Assembly (NCBI GenBank): GCA_026545765.1
Contig: CM048840.1
Location: forward strand, 57,288,580-57,352,579
Origin: Plantago major
Lineage: Eukaryota; Streptophyta; Magnoliopsida; Lamiales; Plantaginaceae
Length of the DNA stretch: 64,000 nt
Direction: 5' to 3'
The position numbers and the translations under genes are program-made. Under the pieces are notes generated by a model. The model saw only the letters and a program-made list of their open reading frames with translations. It searched no databases and had not been told where the DNA came from. Shown here one piece after another: positions 44,428-55,964 of the stretch; the stretch's first letter is position 1; each line of letters opens with the position of its first letter.

Positions 44428-46058
44428 ATGGAGGTGCAGGTGGAAGTCGACACATTCAGTGATAGTACTCTGCTAGCCTTAATTGCCCATGATGAAAAAT
44501 ACATGAATCTTGTGATGGAAGGGCAAGAGAGGACTAGCGAGCAGATAGAGGGGATGGTAAGCAGGATAGAGGATTTTACTGACCAACTGGTCAGGTTTCT
44601 GGCAAACACTGAGTTTGGGGACGACGATATAGAGGAGGAAGTTCAGGCAACTACAACACTACGAAGTGGGAAAGTAATCCAAAGGCCAGAATTAGAAACG
44701 CAACCCCTAATCCCAGACTCCCTAGTAGTCGATCTAACTGAAGGAGATCAAGCTACGACAGAAACAGCAGACCCGCCTGTGAAGCGTACTAATGTGCTTC
44801 ACAAATCCACTAACCCTTACCATCCGCCAGGACTCCCAATCAGCAAAGAACTGCCATACCCCGGCAGAATCAAGAAACCCAAGGATGACAGCAAATTCAA
44901 AGCTATTCTGGCCATGCTCTCAAAGGTGAATGTGAACATGCCACTCCTTGACCTCATTGATAATGTCCCTTCTTACTCTAAGTTCTTCAAGGATCTCAAT
45001 GCAAGCAAGAAGAAGTATTTGTGACGAAGCTAGTTCGCGTAAACAACTAATTCATGGTTGGGTTAAGAAGCTTGAAACAAGATCCGGGGAGCTTTGTGAT
45101 TGATATACAGATGGAAAATAGGAAGATAGCAAAAAATGAATGCTCGATCTAGGAGCCAGCATCAATCTTATCACCCATGCTCTTTACCAGGATTTTGGGT
45201 TTGGGGGAACTGGCACCAGTAAACATGACCCTGCAACTAGCCGACAGGAGCATCAGGTGCCCCCTGGGAGTGATTCGTGATCCACTGGTCAGAGTAGACA
45301 CCTTCCTGGTTCCAGTAGATTTTGTGGTACTACCCCCCAGTGGAGCCGGCACTAGCAGTAAGGACCATGTGATCCTGTTGGGAAGACCCTTTATGAAGAC
45401 AGTGAAACTGCAGGTAGATGTAGCAGAAGGGAAGATAGCCATGGAGATTGGCGGAAACAAAATCAGCAAGGATGCAACACGACCTACAGGTAAATCTGAT
45501 ACTTACTCAGTAGAGGAATGTAATCTTATTTCTGAAGTGCATGCTGAGTTTGATGATATTATTGATGAATGTGTGCATGCTACTTACTTGGGCCAATTAA
45601 CTGAGGATAAATTAGAAGCAGCTTTGACTCTTGGGTTTGATGGTGATATGCTGAGTGAAGAGAGTAGTGAGATAGTATGTATGCTCGATTCGGCAGAAGC
45701 CGATCCTAGTGAGGAAATCGATCCCCTTGGTGGAAACACTGGGGAAATCGACCCCCCTAAACCCGACCTTAAGGAGCTCCCGTCCCATCTTAAATATGCT
45801 TTCCTAGGAGAAAATAAAACTAAACCTGTGATAATCTCTTCGAAATTGCAAAAGGAAGAAGAGAATAGGCTAGTAGAGCTTTTGAGAGAGAACTCTGAAG
45901 CAATAGGATGGGGATTGGTGACATTAAGGGCATTAGTGCGACTAGATGCACCCATAGGATTAGTCTTGAAGATGATGCCAAACCGGTTTGACAACCCCAG
46001 CGTAGGCTTAATCCTGTCATGCAAGACGTCGTTAAAACCGAGGTACTTCAGCTGTTAG
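44428..46058 (+). pseudogene. gag C-terminus and aspartic protease of the plus-strand Athila
   Basis: Frame 44428-45024 has TTLRSGKVIQRPE and LPYPGRIKKPKDDSKFKAI, the usual linker. After frameshifts near 45024-45180 the protease appears: the LGASINLITH-like stretch near 45145-45180, then LGELAPVNMTLQLADRSIR and HVILLGRPFMKTVKLQ. The frame 45177-46058 runs on to ELPSHLKYAFLG and is shifted out near 45930. Confidence 0.8.
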
Positions 46059-46741
46059 AACATGATATGATCTACCCTATAGCTGACAGTAGATGGGTAA
46101 GCCCTGTGCATGTTGTCCCGAAAAAGTCTGGAGTAACTGTTGAGACCAATGAGATAGGGATAGAGGTTCATGTTAGGAAAACCACAGGGTGGCGTGTTTG
46201 CATAGATTACAGGAGATTGAATGATGCTACTAAGAAGGACCACGTTCCCCTACCCTTTATTGATGAGATGCTAAACCGCCTTGCGGGGCGTGAGTTCTAT
46301 TATTTTTTGGATGGCCTTTCAGGTTTCTATCAGATTCCCATAGCACAGGAGGACCAAGAGAAGGCCACCTTCACCTGCCCATATGGCACCTTCGCCTATC
46401 GCAGGATGCCTTTTGGCTTATGCAATGCTCTGGCGACTTTTCAAAGGTGCATGCTTTCCATCTTCTCTGACATGGTACAAGATTTCACTGGGGTATTTAT
46501 GGATGATTTCTCTCTTTTTGGTGACTCCTTCACCGACTGCCTTGGTCAGCTTGATAAAGTTTTGAAACGTTTCATAGTGTGTAATCTGACCCTTAGTTGG
46601 GAGAAAAGTCACTTTATGGTGCGAGAGGGTACTGTTCTAGGGCATGTGGTTTCAAAGCGGGGGATTGAGGTAGATAGAGCTAAACTTGATGTTATAGTGA
46701 AACTTCCCCCACCCACTTCTGTGAAAGAATTACTTAGTTGA
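46019..46741 (+). pseudogene. reverse transcriptase of the plus-strand Athila, 3'-truncated
   Basis: SPVHVVPKKSGVTVE, TTGWRVCIDYRRLNDATKKD, FLDGLSGFYQIPIAQ, FGLCNALATFQRC and the catalytic FMDDFSLFG are all in one frame. The frame ends VKELLS then TGA at 46739-46741, where Tat-type sequence begins. Confidence 0.88.
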
Positions 46742-48240
46742 CAGGTTAATGAAAGCAGGCCACATTGAGGAAGTCTGATACTCTGATTGGGTTTGCAACG
46801 TTGTCCTTGTCGATAAAGGTCCAGGCAAATGGAGAATGTGCAATGATTTCACAAGGCTCAACAAATTTTGTTCGAAGGACCCTTATCCTTTGCCTCGGAT
46901 CGACCAACTTGTAGATTCTACAGCGGGCTGTGTGCTCCTAAGTTTCATGGATGCTTATCAGGGATTCTATCAAATCCGCATGGCCCAAGAGGACATTAAG
47001 AGAACAACATTCTTTGCGGCAGGCGGAGTCTATTGTTTCAAGTTCATGCCATTTGGACTTAAGAATGCTGCTGCTACGTACCAACGATTGGTGAACAAAA
47101 TGTTCAAGGAAGAGATTGGCAAGACAATGGAAGTGTATGTGGATGACATGCTAGTCAAGAGCAAGACCAAGGATCAACACATAGAGCATCTGAACAAATG
47201 CTTCTCCATTCTTAGGAAATACGGAATGAAATTGAATCCGGAGAAATGTACATTCGGAGTCAAAGTAGGCAAATTACTCGGATACATGGTTACGGAAAGA
47301 GGCATCGGTGCCAATCCGGAGAAAATCAAGTCGATCTTGGATTTTTGTCAGCCAAAGACAATCAACGAAGTTCAGCAACTTCTTATGAGATTGATGTCTC
47401 TGAGTCATTTTATTTCCAGATCCGCAGAGAAGAACCTGCCTTTCTTCAAATTCCTAAGGAAAGGAGACAAGTTTTAATGGACTCAAGACTGTGAGGAAGC
47501 CTTTGAGAATTTGAAAATCTATCTCCTATCCCCTCCATTGTTGTCAAAGCCAATTGAAGGGGAAACTCTGTATTTTTACCTGGCAGTCACGGACGAAGCC
47601 ATGAGCTCAGTCTTGGTCCAGATTCAAGGCAACGATCACTTGCCAATTTACTATCTAAGTAAATCATTGGTCGGGGCGGAAATGATATATTTGAAGATTG
47701 AGAAGTTGGCTTACACCTTGGTTCACACTGCAAGACGATTGAAGCCATACTTTCACTCTCACAAAGTAGTAGTTCTCACTACGGACCACATAAGCAAGTC
47801 CTAGGAAAGCTAGAACAATCGGGACGTTTATCCACGTACGCAATTGAGTTGAGTGAGCACGACATAAGCTTTCAGGCTCCGTCAGCCAAGAAATCTCAAG
47901 TCCTAGCTGATTTCCTCGCCCATTACCCAGCAAAAGAGCTTCGAGAAAGTGAAACAAAGGACAAAGAGCCCAAGTGTATGACCATGATGATTACACAAGT
48001 GGACGAACCACAACTTGCAACAGAAAGCGTGCCTATGGAGACAGATCCGGAGCTCCCTAAGCACATCCGGACTCAGTCCACACTAGAAGACGTATATTCC
48101 GATTCAGTCTGAGCACAACACATGTTCCTGATTGATATGCCATCCGCACTAGTAGTTGAGGAGGAAGCGGAAGTTCCTAAAGAAGAAGAGCCAAAAAAGG
48201 ATGCGCTTGCGAACACCTCCCCGGCCCTTGTTCCCCATAG
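46742..48240 (+). mobile_element. Tat-type Ty3/gypsy fragment (RT and RNase H)
   Basis: RT begins in mid-domain with RLMKAGHIEEV, stop, YSDWVCNVVLVDKGPGKWRM, continues MCNDFTRLNKFCSKDPYPLP and VLLSFMDAYQGFYQI, FGLKNAAATYQR and YVDDMLVKS (46836-47477), then RNase H (47511-48112) with LYFYLAVTDEAMSSVL and DISFQAPSAKKSQVLADF. These are Tat/Ogre signatures, unlike the Athila RT just upstream. Several stops. It ends near 48240, before the next LTR. Confidence 0.85.
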
Positions 48241-48269
48241 AGATGTGCAAGTTCACTATTTTTGTTCAG

Positions 48270-49015
48270 TGTTACATCAACAGTTAACTTAATAACTCTT
48301 TTGGTTTGTTGCAGGTATTCTTGTAATATTGCCTTCTTCACTAATTCTTAAACTAGTTCGACTAGTTGTGGTTTCTTGTGTTAACATGCTGTATATTTTG
48401 GAGATTTGGAAGAAATAAAGTAGTCCTACATAAATTGGTGTATTTAAGAAAAAAGATCAAAGATTGGATTCTTTAAAGACAATATCTTGGACTGGAAGCT
48501 TGAAGATTTGATAAGCATGGAAAGAATAATCTGGAAGATCTTGGACTGGCTGAAGAATGATGTTATATATACAAGGTCAAGAACGGATTCAAAGTAACGA
48601 GACTAGAGTGAACACTTGCACTTTATTCTATCAAACAGTCGAGTTACTTTTTACTAGACTTTGCGGTTGTTTTTTGATAGGGATTGATTTCTCAATCATC
48701 TAGGTTTGTCTAGATCTGCCAACCATAGAATAGGTAGCACTATTCTAAGCTGTTTAGTTTTTGAAGTTCAAGGTTTCGACTTGTGTAACCTTGAACATTG
48801 TTTTCATAAATTCACTTAATCAATATAGTCAATATTTGCTCGGCTGGTATTTTTATACCAGCTAAGAAAAACAACTCCGTGTTCTTTAATTTTATTTTCG
48901 CAGTGTTTTATTTTTCTGATTTGAGTCACTGTTACATTAACGGTTATATCAACATTGGTATATACTGGGGTGTAATTGCAGTTTAGTACAAAGTCCGGGT
49001 GCTTTAAATCTTTCA
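48270..49015 (+). repeat. 5' LTR of a third copia element
   Basis: About 746 bp from TGTTACATCA to TTTCA, directly followed by a primer-binding site at 49018-49031 (TGGCATCAAGAGCC). The left edge could also be 48263. CTGTTACATTAACGG- and GTTACATCAACAGTTAAC-like words recur at both ends. No partner LTR is in the window. Confidence 0.7.
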
Positions 49016-49052
49016 ATTGGCATCAAGAGCCAGGCACTTAATCAATAAGTGT

Positions 49053-50004
49053 ATGGATGTTGTACTAATTATGGATAATGTCAATCCAAATGCGAATAGA
49101 TTGCCAATACTTGATGGCACAAACTATTTGTATTGGAAAACCAGGCTAAGAACTCACATCAAATCAATTGATGTACGCTCTTTGAAGTCTGTCTTGGAAG
49201 GGTACCAGTTTCCTATGCTACCATTAGATGCTGATGGTGATGTAGTGTCGAAACCTAAAAGCTAATGGACTGGAGACGAATGGACTGAGTCTGCATATAA
49301 TGAAAAGGCACTCAATGCTATTTTTGGCTATGTAGACTCCCATATGTTCATGTTGATCCAGAATTATACCACTGCTAGGAAAGCTTGGGAAATATTACAA
49401 ACTCATTGTGAGGGAGATCAAACTATTAACGAGAGCAAAGCTAAATTGCTTTGGAGCCAGTATGAAAGCTTGATAATGGGTGAAGATGAGACTGTCACTA
49501 CCTATTTCGAAAAGCTTATGACAATCTCTAATGAATGTCAACTGCTTGGAAAACCAATCTCTAACAAATAGCTTGTTAATAAAGCTGTTAGAACTTTATC
49601 TTTGAAATTTGAAGCTAAGCGTACCATGCTTGAAGACAATAAGCATTTGGATACCATGGACCTCAATATTCTGATGGATAATCTCAAATACTATGAGATG
49701 GATCTTGAGGAACAGAAGAGGAATAAGAACAAAGCTATTTCCTTGTATACTACTTTGATTGAAAATCAGAATCTTGAAGATGATATGAGTGATAGTGATG
49801 ATTTGTCCCTGAGTGCTTTTCAAAAAGGTTTCAATGATCTTGTCAAAAAATTTAATAAAAGCAAACCTTTTTTGTCTTCTGAAAAATACGGGTCAAACTC
49901 TTCTTCTGATTTTCCCAAAACTGATCCGAAAGCTTTTGAAAAAATTCAGTGTCTTGAGTGTAAAGGATATGGACATTACAAACATGAATGTGTGAACACT
50001 CTAA
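49053..50004 (+). pseudogene. gag of the third copia element, interrupted by the CACTA element
   Basis: ATG at 49053; the text LDGTNYLYWKTRLRTHIKSI closely parallels the nested element's gag. Stops after VSKPKS (49263-49265) and after ISNK (49569-49571, where the family has Gln, so CAG to TAG). The zinc knuckle CLECKGYGHYKHEC and VNTL are reached, and at 50005 the CACTA transposon starts. The rest of this copia element is not found beyond the CACTA element. Same SIRE/Maximus group by gag. Confidence 0.85.
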
Positions 50005-50036
50005 CACTACAATAATACTGGGCTAAAACGATGGAA

Positions 50037-50335
50037 AGGGGCGACGGATAAATATCCGTCGCCAAATCTAGCGACGGATTAAAATTATCCGTCCCTGATT
50101 TTATCCGTCACTATATGGGCGACGGATTTTATTAATCCGTCGCCCGGTGTTTGACTTTTTTTTAAAAAAAAAGAAAATTAAATATTAACGACGGATAAAT
50201 TATCCGTCGTTAATATTTATATGTAAAATAAAAAAAAATTAAAAATGGCGACGGATATGTTATCCGTCGCTACGGGGCGACGGATAGTTGCGACGGATCG
50301 GCCTTTTGGGCCAACGGATATGTGTCCGTCGGCCT
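50037..50335 (+). repeat. left subterminal repeats of the CACTA element
   Basis: About ten copies of CGACGGATA or its reverse complement TATCCGTCG, often in facing pairs such as GCGACGGATAAATATCCGTC. Subterminal repeats of CACTA elements bind the TNPA-type protein for transposition. Confidence 0.9.
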
Positions 50336-50940
50336 AGAAGGGTTTTAATCGCTGGATGGCTGAAGTAGAAGCCATTTTTGCCATTTTCTCTCCTTCGTTT
50401 TTCTTCCTTTCTCCTCGGTCAAATCCGGCCATTTGTTGTCGATTCTTCCCAATCTTGGTGTCAATTCGAAGATCGTTGGGCGAGGAGCTCGTTTCTTCCT
50501 TCAATTTCAAATTTCATCCGCTATTTTCTTCAGAATCAAAGGTATTACTTCTAAACCCTAACTTTTGAAAAATTGGGATTTTTTTTTGATTTTTTACTAC
50601 TTATTCTCAATTGTATGTTTATATGAAGTATGTAGTAGCTTGTTTAGTTAATTTGATCAATTATATGTAATTTGATATGTATATGTAATTATATTAATTT
50701 GATTTGTATATGTAATTTGATAGTAGTTTAGTTAATTTGATATGAATGTATGTAGTAATTCAATATGTATGTATGTTAATTCGATAAGTATGTATGTAGT
50801 GAAGTATGTATGTTAATTAAGTATGTATGTAGTTGGTTTAGTTAGTTTAGTTAATTTGATATGTATGTTAAGTATGTAGGTAGTAATTTGATATGTATGT
50901 ATGTAGTTAGTTTAGTTAATTTGATATGTATGTATGTATT
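50336..50940 (+). other. CACTA 5' untranslated region with TATGTATG repeats
   Basis: An open frame at 50356-50568 (MAEVEAIFAIFS) has no recognisable domain and may be leader. From about 50620 to 50940 words such as AATTTGATATGTATGTATG repeat irregularly. No gene. Confidence 0.55.
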
Positions 50941-51370
50941 GACTCTCTCTCATATGCGTGACATGGATTTTCGGGTGTCTCATATTTTTCGTGAAGGCAA
51001 CACGGTCGCTGATGCTCTCTCAAAGTTGGATCTGGAGGGTTTCTGGACTTCTCCTTTGGATGTCATTCGACCTCACATACACAGGGACATGTACGGTTTA
51101 CCTTATTATAGGTTTCCGCAACGCTAACGCTCAGGCACTCTTTTTCCCAGCCATGGGTTTTTCCCACTGGGTTTTTCCATGACTGGATTTTAACGAGGCC
51201 CGCGGTTGCAACCATGGATCACCTTGATCCCGGGTTATGTTATTTTTATTTCTTTGTTTGTTTCACTTGTTTCGCGTTGTAACCCGCCTGTGGGTTCCTT
51301 TGTAATCTCTACTTTTACGCTTTGTACTCTTTTACTTTTATTAATATATGCTCTATTTATGAAAAAAAAA
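50941..51370 (+). mobile_element. 5'-truncated LINE with RNase H end, inside the CACTA element
   Basis: Reads MDFRVSHIFREGNTVADALS, then PHIHRDMYGLPYYRFPQR, stop: the C-terminal RNase H (RVT_3 type) of plant L1-like LINEs. A 3' untranslated region and a poly-A run (about 51361-51369) follow. The flanks are TATGTATG-rich, so a target-site duplication cannot be told from background. Confidence 0.8.
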
Positions 51371-51675
51371 ATGTAGTAGTTTTGGTTGATTTGATAAATT
51401 CGTATATGTACTAAATTACGAGGATGTAGTTAAGTGTTTTGAGCGACGGATAATATGTTGATTATATTAACGTGTAATTTATAATTTATAACTCGTAGTA
51501 GTAAAACACTTAATAAATTTTGTAACATATCGAACACTTAATAATTAATTTATAAGGAACGTATAATAATTAACAATTAATCTCTACAATCTTCTTATCC
51601 GAATTGGAATCGATCTAATAAATTAAATACGATCTAATCAATTGGAACAGGTTAAAAAAGTATACAATAAATTCT

Positions 51676-52083
51676 GACCGTTCATGGATGTACGATTGTA
51701 CGGCGGTAAATGGCAGAGTTTCTAGGAGTTTTGTAGAAGGGGTTAAAGGTTTCATCTCGTTTGCCATGGGACGTCCGGCTTGTGCAACTGGGGGGTTGAT
51801 AAAGTGTCCTTGCACATTGGAAACATGTTGAAATAAGCAATTTATGACTCCTACAGCAGTATTCGAGCACTTGCGACGTTATGGATTCATGCCTGAGTAT
51901 CATGTATGGATTTATCACGGTGAGGAAGCACCGTCCATGGCATACCTCCAATGGAGGGAGAGGCGGGGTTTGGGGCCGCCTATTGAGTGCCTTTCTACTT
52001 GTCGGAACATGTGCATGGTGTATTGGGAGGAGGATGTAGATCTGTTGGAATGCAAGTTCTGTGGTAGGGAGCGTCACAAGTGA
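51676..52083 (+). pseudogene. partial, internally deleted copy of the CACTA transposase 5' end
   Basis: The text follows the N-terminus of the transposase at 52343: a frameshifted start with a Trp-Met-Tyr motif, GFISFAMG, MTPTAVFEHLRRYGFMPEYH, then directly CRNMCMVYWEEDVDLLECKFCG. In the full copy about 130 residues separate these two parts. So this is a tandem duplicate with an internal deletion, a premature TAA near 51833 and an early stop at 52081-52083. Confidence 0.85.
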
Positions 52084-52342
52084 TGAGGAGGGGGCTGCAA
52101 GAGAAAGAATCATTTGATAATCCGTTTTGTCTCTAGGCTTGTATAACTAGTAATCATTAGTTGATATATGAAACCAAACATTATGGTAAAATTGAAGCTA
52201 ATGTAACTTATATTATGTAATGCCGTAACAATTGATGTTGAAGCTAATGTAACTTATATTATGTAGCCATTGATTTATTATCATAAATGATAGACCTCGA
52301 TCTAATGAATTCAAATGTGTCAAGTTATTATCTAATTATTCA

Positions 52343-54720
52343 ATGAATACCGATCATTCATGGATGTATTGTCGTACTCTAAATGGCAGAGTTCAATCGA
52401 GTTTTCTGAAAGGGGTTGAAGGTTTCATTGCATTTGCAATCTCAAATCTGGCTTGTGTAAAGGATGGGTTGATAAAGTGCCCTTGTGCAATGAAACAGTG
52501 CAGAAACAAGCAATACGTGACTCCTACAGCGGTAGTTCAGCACTTGAGGAAAAATGGATTCCAGCCTGCGTATCAGGTATGGAATCATCATGGTAAGGAA
52601 GCAGCACCGTCCAATACATATGACCAATACAGACAGCGTGGAAGGAAGAGAAAAAATGAACAAGTCGGGGAACAAAGTACATCTGAAGGCGATGCTATTC
52701 GAGCTCGAGTCGAACAAATGGTGTATGATGCTGCAGGGGCTGAGTTCATGGACACAACTAACACTGAAACCGAGGTGGAGGTGGAGGAACCACCGAATCC
52801 CGAGGATCAGGTGTTCTTTGACTTGTTAGAATCATCAATGAAGCCGGTTTATCCGGGGTGTAAGCTCACTGAGTTGTCTTTGTTGGCTCGGCTAATGAGT
52901 TGTAAGGCTAATGGCCAGCAAACTAAAACGAGCTTCAATGAATGGGTTGGCGTAATGTCGGACCTTTGTCCTGAAGAAAACCTAGTTCCCACCAACTTTT
53001 ACCAAGCGAAGAAAAAGATGGGGGGTTTAGGGTTGCCTGTGGTAACCATAGACTGTTGTCTGAAAATGTGCATGATCTATTGGGAGGAGGATGCAGATCT
53101 AATACAATGCAAGTTCTGTGGTAAGGAACGGTACAACCGTTACAAGGAGGGGGCTGCAAAGAAACGACAGAAGAAAAATCTCCCACATAAGAAAATGTGG
53201 TACTTCCCTCTAGCACCTCGTTTGAAAAGATTGTATGCTTCAAGTGCTTCTGCGGATAAAATGCGGTGGCACAAGGAGCGAGTAATCTCGGATAATGCAG
53301 AAGATGGTAGAATGGACCATCCAGCAGACTCACCCGCATGGAAATCGTATGACAAGACATATCCAGAGTTTGTAGCCGAATCTAGAAATGTACGATTGGG
53401 ACTTTGTACAGATGGTTTTAACCCGTTTGGGAGTGAACGAAAATACTCTTGTTGGCCAGTTATGCTCACACCGTACAACCTGCCCCCCGGTGAGTGCATG
53501 AAGGAGCCATTCATGATTCTGACTGCGTTGGTGCCTGGGCCGAAAGATCCTGGACTGACGTTGGATGTTTTCTTGCAACCCCTAATCAAGGAGCTGATCG
53601 AGTTGTGGACGGATGGTATCCCTGCATATGATGTGTCGACGAAAAAGAACTTCACCTTGAGAGCAGCTCTTCTTTGGACCGTGAGTGACTTTCATGCGTA
53701 CTCCATGCTATCAGGAAGGAAAACCGCAGGGAAATATGCATGTCCACATTGCTTGGAGGATACTGATGCATTTAGACTGAAGGGTAGTGGAAAATTTTGT
53801 TGGATTGATTGTCATCGTAGGTTGATAGAAAGTGACCATTCGTTCAGGAAGAACAAGGATCAATTCTTGAAAAATAAAGTCGTCAACAAAAAAGCCCCGA
53901 CAAGACTTGCTGGTGCACAAATTCTGCGGAGATTGATAGGTTGGGTCTTATGAAGGTGACTGAACTTTGGTGGATGAAGCATAACGAGAAAATTGGTAAA
54001 AAATGTGGTTGGAGGAAGAGAAGCATCTTCTGGGACTTGCCTTATTGGAGCAGTCTTCTTATCCGTCACAACTTATATTTCATGCACATTGAGTAGAACG
54101 TGTTCGAGAACTTATTTAATACACTTTGCAACATTGAGGGAAAAACAAAGGACAATGCGAAGTCTAGAGCCGAGTTGTCTACGTGGTGTAAAAGGCCTGA
54201 GTTGACAAACAAGGATGAGAATGGGAAGTGGCCGAAAGCGTGCTACAAAATTGACAACGCATCTAGGTCAATTTTATTTGATTGGGTGAGGGCATTGAGT
54301 TTCCGAGATAATTACGCCTCAAATTTAGAGAAGTGTGTGGATTTGAAGAAGACAAAGGTTTATGGGATGAAGAGCCACGACTGTCATGTCTTCATGGAGA
54401 GGCTTATCCCGGTAGCATTTCGAGAGCTGCTACCGAAACATGTATGGACTGCTCTCACCGAGTTGAGCTTATTTTTCAAAAATTTAGGCACAAGGGTGGT
54501 TCATGACAAAGTGTTGGAAAATCTTGAAAGGAACATATCATTGATTCTATGCAAGCTCGAGCGTATCTTTCCACCGAGCTGGTTTGATTCTATGGAGCAC
54601 TTGCCGGTTCACCTTCCACATGAAGCGAGACTTGCTGGACCGGTTCAGTATCGATGGATGTATCCATTCGAGAGGTACTTGGGGAAATTGAAGAAGTATG
54701 TCAACACAAAGGTAAACCTG
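52343..54720 (+). pseudogene. CACTA transposase (TNP2 type), frameshift and nonsense lesions
   Basis: ATG at 52343. Residues 5-85 form the transposase-associated zinc domain (GVEGFIAFA, CPCAMKQCRN, VVQHLRKNGF). A linker follows, then the TNP2 (Transposase_21) domain from about residue 240: KMCMIYWEEDADLIQCKFCG, MWYFPLAPRLKRLY, DHPADSPAWKSYD, LCTDGFNPFG (first catalytic Asp), CMKEPFMILTALVPGP and WTVSDFHAYSMLSG. Frameshift near 53930-53950; the text resumes LWWMKHNEKIGKK, then TAG at 54094-54096 in the HIE-stop-NVFENLF motif (family HTEKNVFDN). It continues to 54720 with LPVHLPHEARLAGPVQYRWM. The family excises and inserts CACTA elements. This copy is inactive. Confidence 0.9.
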
Positions 54721-55856
54721 TAGGTTCGATTGCCAATGCCTACATTCGAGAGAAAACTGCAACCTTTTGCTCTTATTACTTTGATGAACACGTCCCTACG
54801 AAGACATCAAGGCCGGCTCGAAACGCAGACACATTCGAAGTTCAAGCGGATGATGAGTTTTCCCTATCTGTCTTCAGGGTATCAGGGAGACCTCTTGGTG
54901 CAGCTAAGAAAGAATATCTTACGGATAAAGAGTTGAAAGCAGCTCAATATTATGTCCTCACGAATTGTGCTGAGGTTGACCAGTATATGATACTATTTGC
55001 GAGGTGAGCAACACTTTCTTTAAATTTTAATATAGCTACGTAAGTCTCTACTTCAATTATAGACTTATCATCGAATCAATGTTTGCAGTTTTTTCAAAAA
55101 GCGTTGTTTGGAAGAAAATCCTCAGATGACAGAGGATACACTAGAGGAACTACTTGACTCAAAAATTCCTACAGAATTTCCAGATTGGTTCCGAGAGTAT
55201 GTCCGGAATCCTATTAACAACGTCACATGCATATACTTAAAGGCTCTCGCAGAAGGGCCATTCAAAAAGGTCTACACATTCCCAAGTTATATAGTCAATG
55301 GCCTTAGGTTCCACACGACTGAATGTACCATGGCCATGGTGACAAGCAACTCCGGGGTGTGTGTTAAGGGTGCAGAAGATTATGAGATGCTGCTTTGTTT
55401 GATTTCCACGGCAAGCTAAAACGAATAGTGAGGATTGAATATTCCGGCTTCCCATTGAAACGAACCTTCTTGTTTGATGTTGAGTGGTATGATCCTAATC
55501 CAGGAGGTACGAGGAAGAACGAGCAGTATGAAATGGTTGATGTGAACCAAAAGAAGAGGTACTGAACCAAGTATGAACCATTTATTCTGGCGACTCAAGC
55601 ACGACAAGTGGTGTTTCTTGAATATCCAAGCAGGAAACGCGATAAGGCGGAATGGTTAGCTGCGGTACCTATTCGTGCTCGCTCAAAAGTGGAGTACATT
55701 GAGAAAGACGACTCAATGACCAACTCGTACCAACAAGAGGATGTCGATAAACAAGTAGAAAATCCCATAGAAGCAGATGATGAGTTGTCTGATCTACACG
55801 AGGACCAATATGTAGACTTAGAGGACGACGATAACGGTATATTATGTGTATTATAA
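54654..55856 (+). pseudogene. CACTA transposase C-terminal part (DUF4218/DUF4216)
   Basis: A frameshift near 54700-54710 moves the frame from KKYVNTKV to GSIANAYIREKTATFCSYYF. The exon ends near 55004 at GTGAGC and an intron runs to about 55088 (TTTGCAG). The next exon reads FKKVYTFPSYIVNGLRFHT and NSGVCVKGAEDYEML; after another shift, RIVRIEYSGFPLKRTFLFDV, FEW-like WYDP, and after a stop near 55563, QARQVVFLEYPSRKRDKAEW, ending acidic at 55856. DUF4216 is the usual C-terminal part of plant CACTA transposases. Confidence 0.82.
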
Positions 55857-55964
55857 CTAGTTAGTAGTTGATAACACTTGAGTAATTATATGTGTTATTA
55901 TAATTTGTTCTGTATTATAACTCGTACTAACACATTTTATTGTATTTATTACATGTTTTTGCAG

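Larger units (their letters stand above)
42348..46741 (+). mobile_element. second Athila-type element, truncated within RT
   Basis: 5' LTR, primer-binding site, gag, protease and most of RT in order on the plus strand. Gag and pol motifs parallel those of the minus-strand element, but this is a different family by sequence. It stops after VKELLS in the RT connection region and is joined to a Tat-type RT. Confidence 0.85.
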
